Shown piece by piece: positions 63,099-64,000 of a DNA stretch of 64,000 nt. Numbering within the stretch: the first letter of the stretch is position 1; the number at the start of each line of letters is the position of its first letter. The notes beneath the pieces were generated by a model that was given only the letters and a program-made list of their open reading frames with translations, was not told where the DNA came from and ran no database searches. A program made the position numbers and the translations under genes. The DNA is from Sphingomonas sp. PAMC 26605 (GTDB lineage: Bacteria; Pseudomonadota; Alphaproteobacteria; Sphingomonadales; Sphingomonadaceae): assembly GCF_000241485.1 (NCBI RefSeq), contig NZ_JH584241.1:974808-1038807 (forward strand), written 5' to 3'.

Positions 63099-63989
63099 AT
63101 GCGTAGACTGCCGCCGCTAACCGCGATCGAGGCGTTCGTGCAGGTCGCCCGCACCGGTTCGATCAAGGCGGCATCGCAGGAGCTTGCTTTGTCGCCGCCC
63201 GCGCTGAGCCGGCGGATCCAGGCGCTCGAGCGTTTCATCGGCCGCCCCTTGTTCGAACGCCGCCATCAGGCGGTGGTGCTCAACGCCGATGGCGACCGGC
63301 TGCTGCAGCAGATCGCGCCGGCGCTCGACCAGCTCTCCGATGCTGTCGAGGTGATGACGAGCAACACCGACGTGCTGCGGCTGCGGCTCGGGCTGCTCCC
63401 GCTCTGGGCATCGCAGCAGCTGTTCCCGCGGCTCGGCGAATTGCGCGCGCAACACCCCGAGCTGCATCTCGACATCGATACCGCGGCGCATTTGCTATCG
63501 CGGCTGGGCGAAGGGCTCGACGCCGTGATCGCGCTCGCGCGCGACATCGACCCGGCGCTTTACGCCAAGCGGCTCGATCGCAACCAGGTCTATGTCATCG
63601 GCGCGAGCGCGATGATCGAAGGGCCGAACCCGATCACCGCGCCCGAGCAGCTCGCCGGGCTGACCGCGCTCGTCCATCGCGACATGCCCGACACGTTCAG
63701 CGCGTGGCGCGCGGCGGCCGGGCTGACCGATCTCGAGCCGCTCGCGATCGACCATTTCGATTCGGGCGCGCTGATGCTCGAGGCGGCGGCGCAGGGGCTC
63801 GGCATCGCCTTCATGCACGCCAGCCATTTCGAGGAAGCGCGCGACGACCGGATCGTGCGGCTGTTCGATATCCCGGTCGAGAGCCCGTACAGCTATTGGT
63901 TCGCGTGCCGCCCGCGCGCGCTGACGCAGAAGCCGGTGCGGCTGTTCCACGACTGGCTGATCGCGACGATCGCCGATCCGGGGGTTTGA
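63099..63989 (+). CDS. LysR family transcriptional regulator
   Basis: This 296-residue regulator has the N-terminal winged helix-turn-helix (LPPLTAIEAFVQVARTGSIKAASQELALSPPALSRRIQALERFIGRPLF, about 4-52) and a periplasmic-binding-protein-like effector domain. In style it resembles the GcvA/AmpR branch. ATG 63099 follows GAGGGGG; a TTG at 63075 would add eight residues. The target is unknown. The gene ends 11 bases before the window edge. Confidence 0.93.
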   Translation: MRRLPPLTAIEAFVQVARTGSIKAASQELALSPPALSRRIQALERFIGRPLFERRHQAVVLNADGDRLLQQIAPALDQLSDAVEVMTSNTDVLRLRLGLLPLWASQQLFPRLGELRAQHPELHLDIDTAAHLLSRLGEGLDAVIALARDIDPALYAKRLDRNQVYVIGASAMIEGPNPITAPEQLAGLTALVHRDMPDTFSAWRAAAGLTDLEPLAIDHFDSGALMLEAAAQGLGIAFMHASHFEEARDDRIVRLFDIPVESPYSYWFACRPRALTQKPVRLFHDWLIATIADPGV

Positions 63990-64000
63990 GGGGAAAGTTA

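Noticed and set aside
1..64000. CRISPR arrays, prophage, transposases, integrases or rRNA genes
   Set aside because: None seen; the repeats found are short palindromic doublets without regular direct-repeat and spacer structure.

Overview
The window is a GC-rich alphaproteobacterial chromosome segment, most likely from a sphingomonad (Sphingomonas or a close relative) that is an aerobic anoxygenic phototroph. The evidence is a compact photosynthesis gene cluster with the oxygen-dependent ring-E cyclase AcsF, a reaction centre with a tetraheme PufC, one LH1 antenna (pufBA) and no LH2 genes, plus many sphingomonad-type palindromic intergenic repeats.

Layout. 1-21036: right-hand part of the photosynthesis cluster. 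acsF (cut by the window edge), puhE and hemA run rightward. A DUF3422 gene and the superoperon crtF-bchCXYZ-pufBALMC run leftward. crtD-crtC run rightward, and bchI-bchD-bchO plus a small membrane ORF run leftward, divergent from tspO. TGT-N12-ACA palindromes of the PpsR/CrtJ type sit before bchC, between crtF and crtD, and between bchI and tspO. 21115-26721: a DUF2189 gene and the complete leftward ccmCDEFGHI operon for cytochrome c maturation, needed among others for tetraheme PufC. 26797-31839: an HxlR regulator divergent from a small exported protein, the bifunctional (p)ppGpp enzyme Rsh, and a DUF885 metallopeptidase-like protein. 31907-36008: surface-glycan genes (GT2 glycosyltransferase, methyltransferase, GtrA, a GT-C-like membrane protein). 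36132-41252: MarC, folD, yggT, argB, a VUT-type transporter and a CNT nucleoside transporter. 41385-45135: ydbH-ynbE-ydbL, an AsmA-like intermembrane lipid bridge module.

45136-54102 is the accessory region. A sulfotransferase and an exported beta-helix protein flank AT-rich DNA, followed by a tightly coupled five-gene operon. It encodes two membrane-anchored proteins that look paralogous to each other, a DyP-type heme peroxidase, a membrane-anchored cytochrome P450 with an atypical I-helix, and a GST-fold protein. I regard this operon as the best candidate for an undescribed redox system. A lone low-GC gene and a stretch without a convincing gene follow.

54430-63989: tRNA-Gln, ppx/gppA, rlmE, rpoZ, a secreted hypothetical, a phospholipase D-family protein with an MFS transporter, a two-domain CDC48-type AAA+ ATPase, a possible small RNA ending in a clear terminator, and a LysR regulator. 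All function calls come from motif and family recognition by eye; no database search was run.
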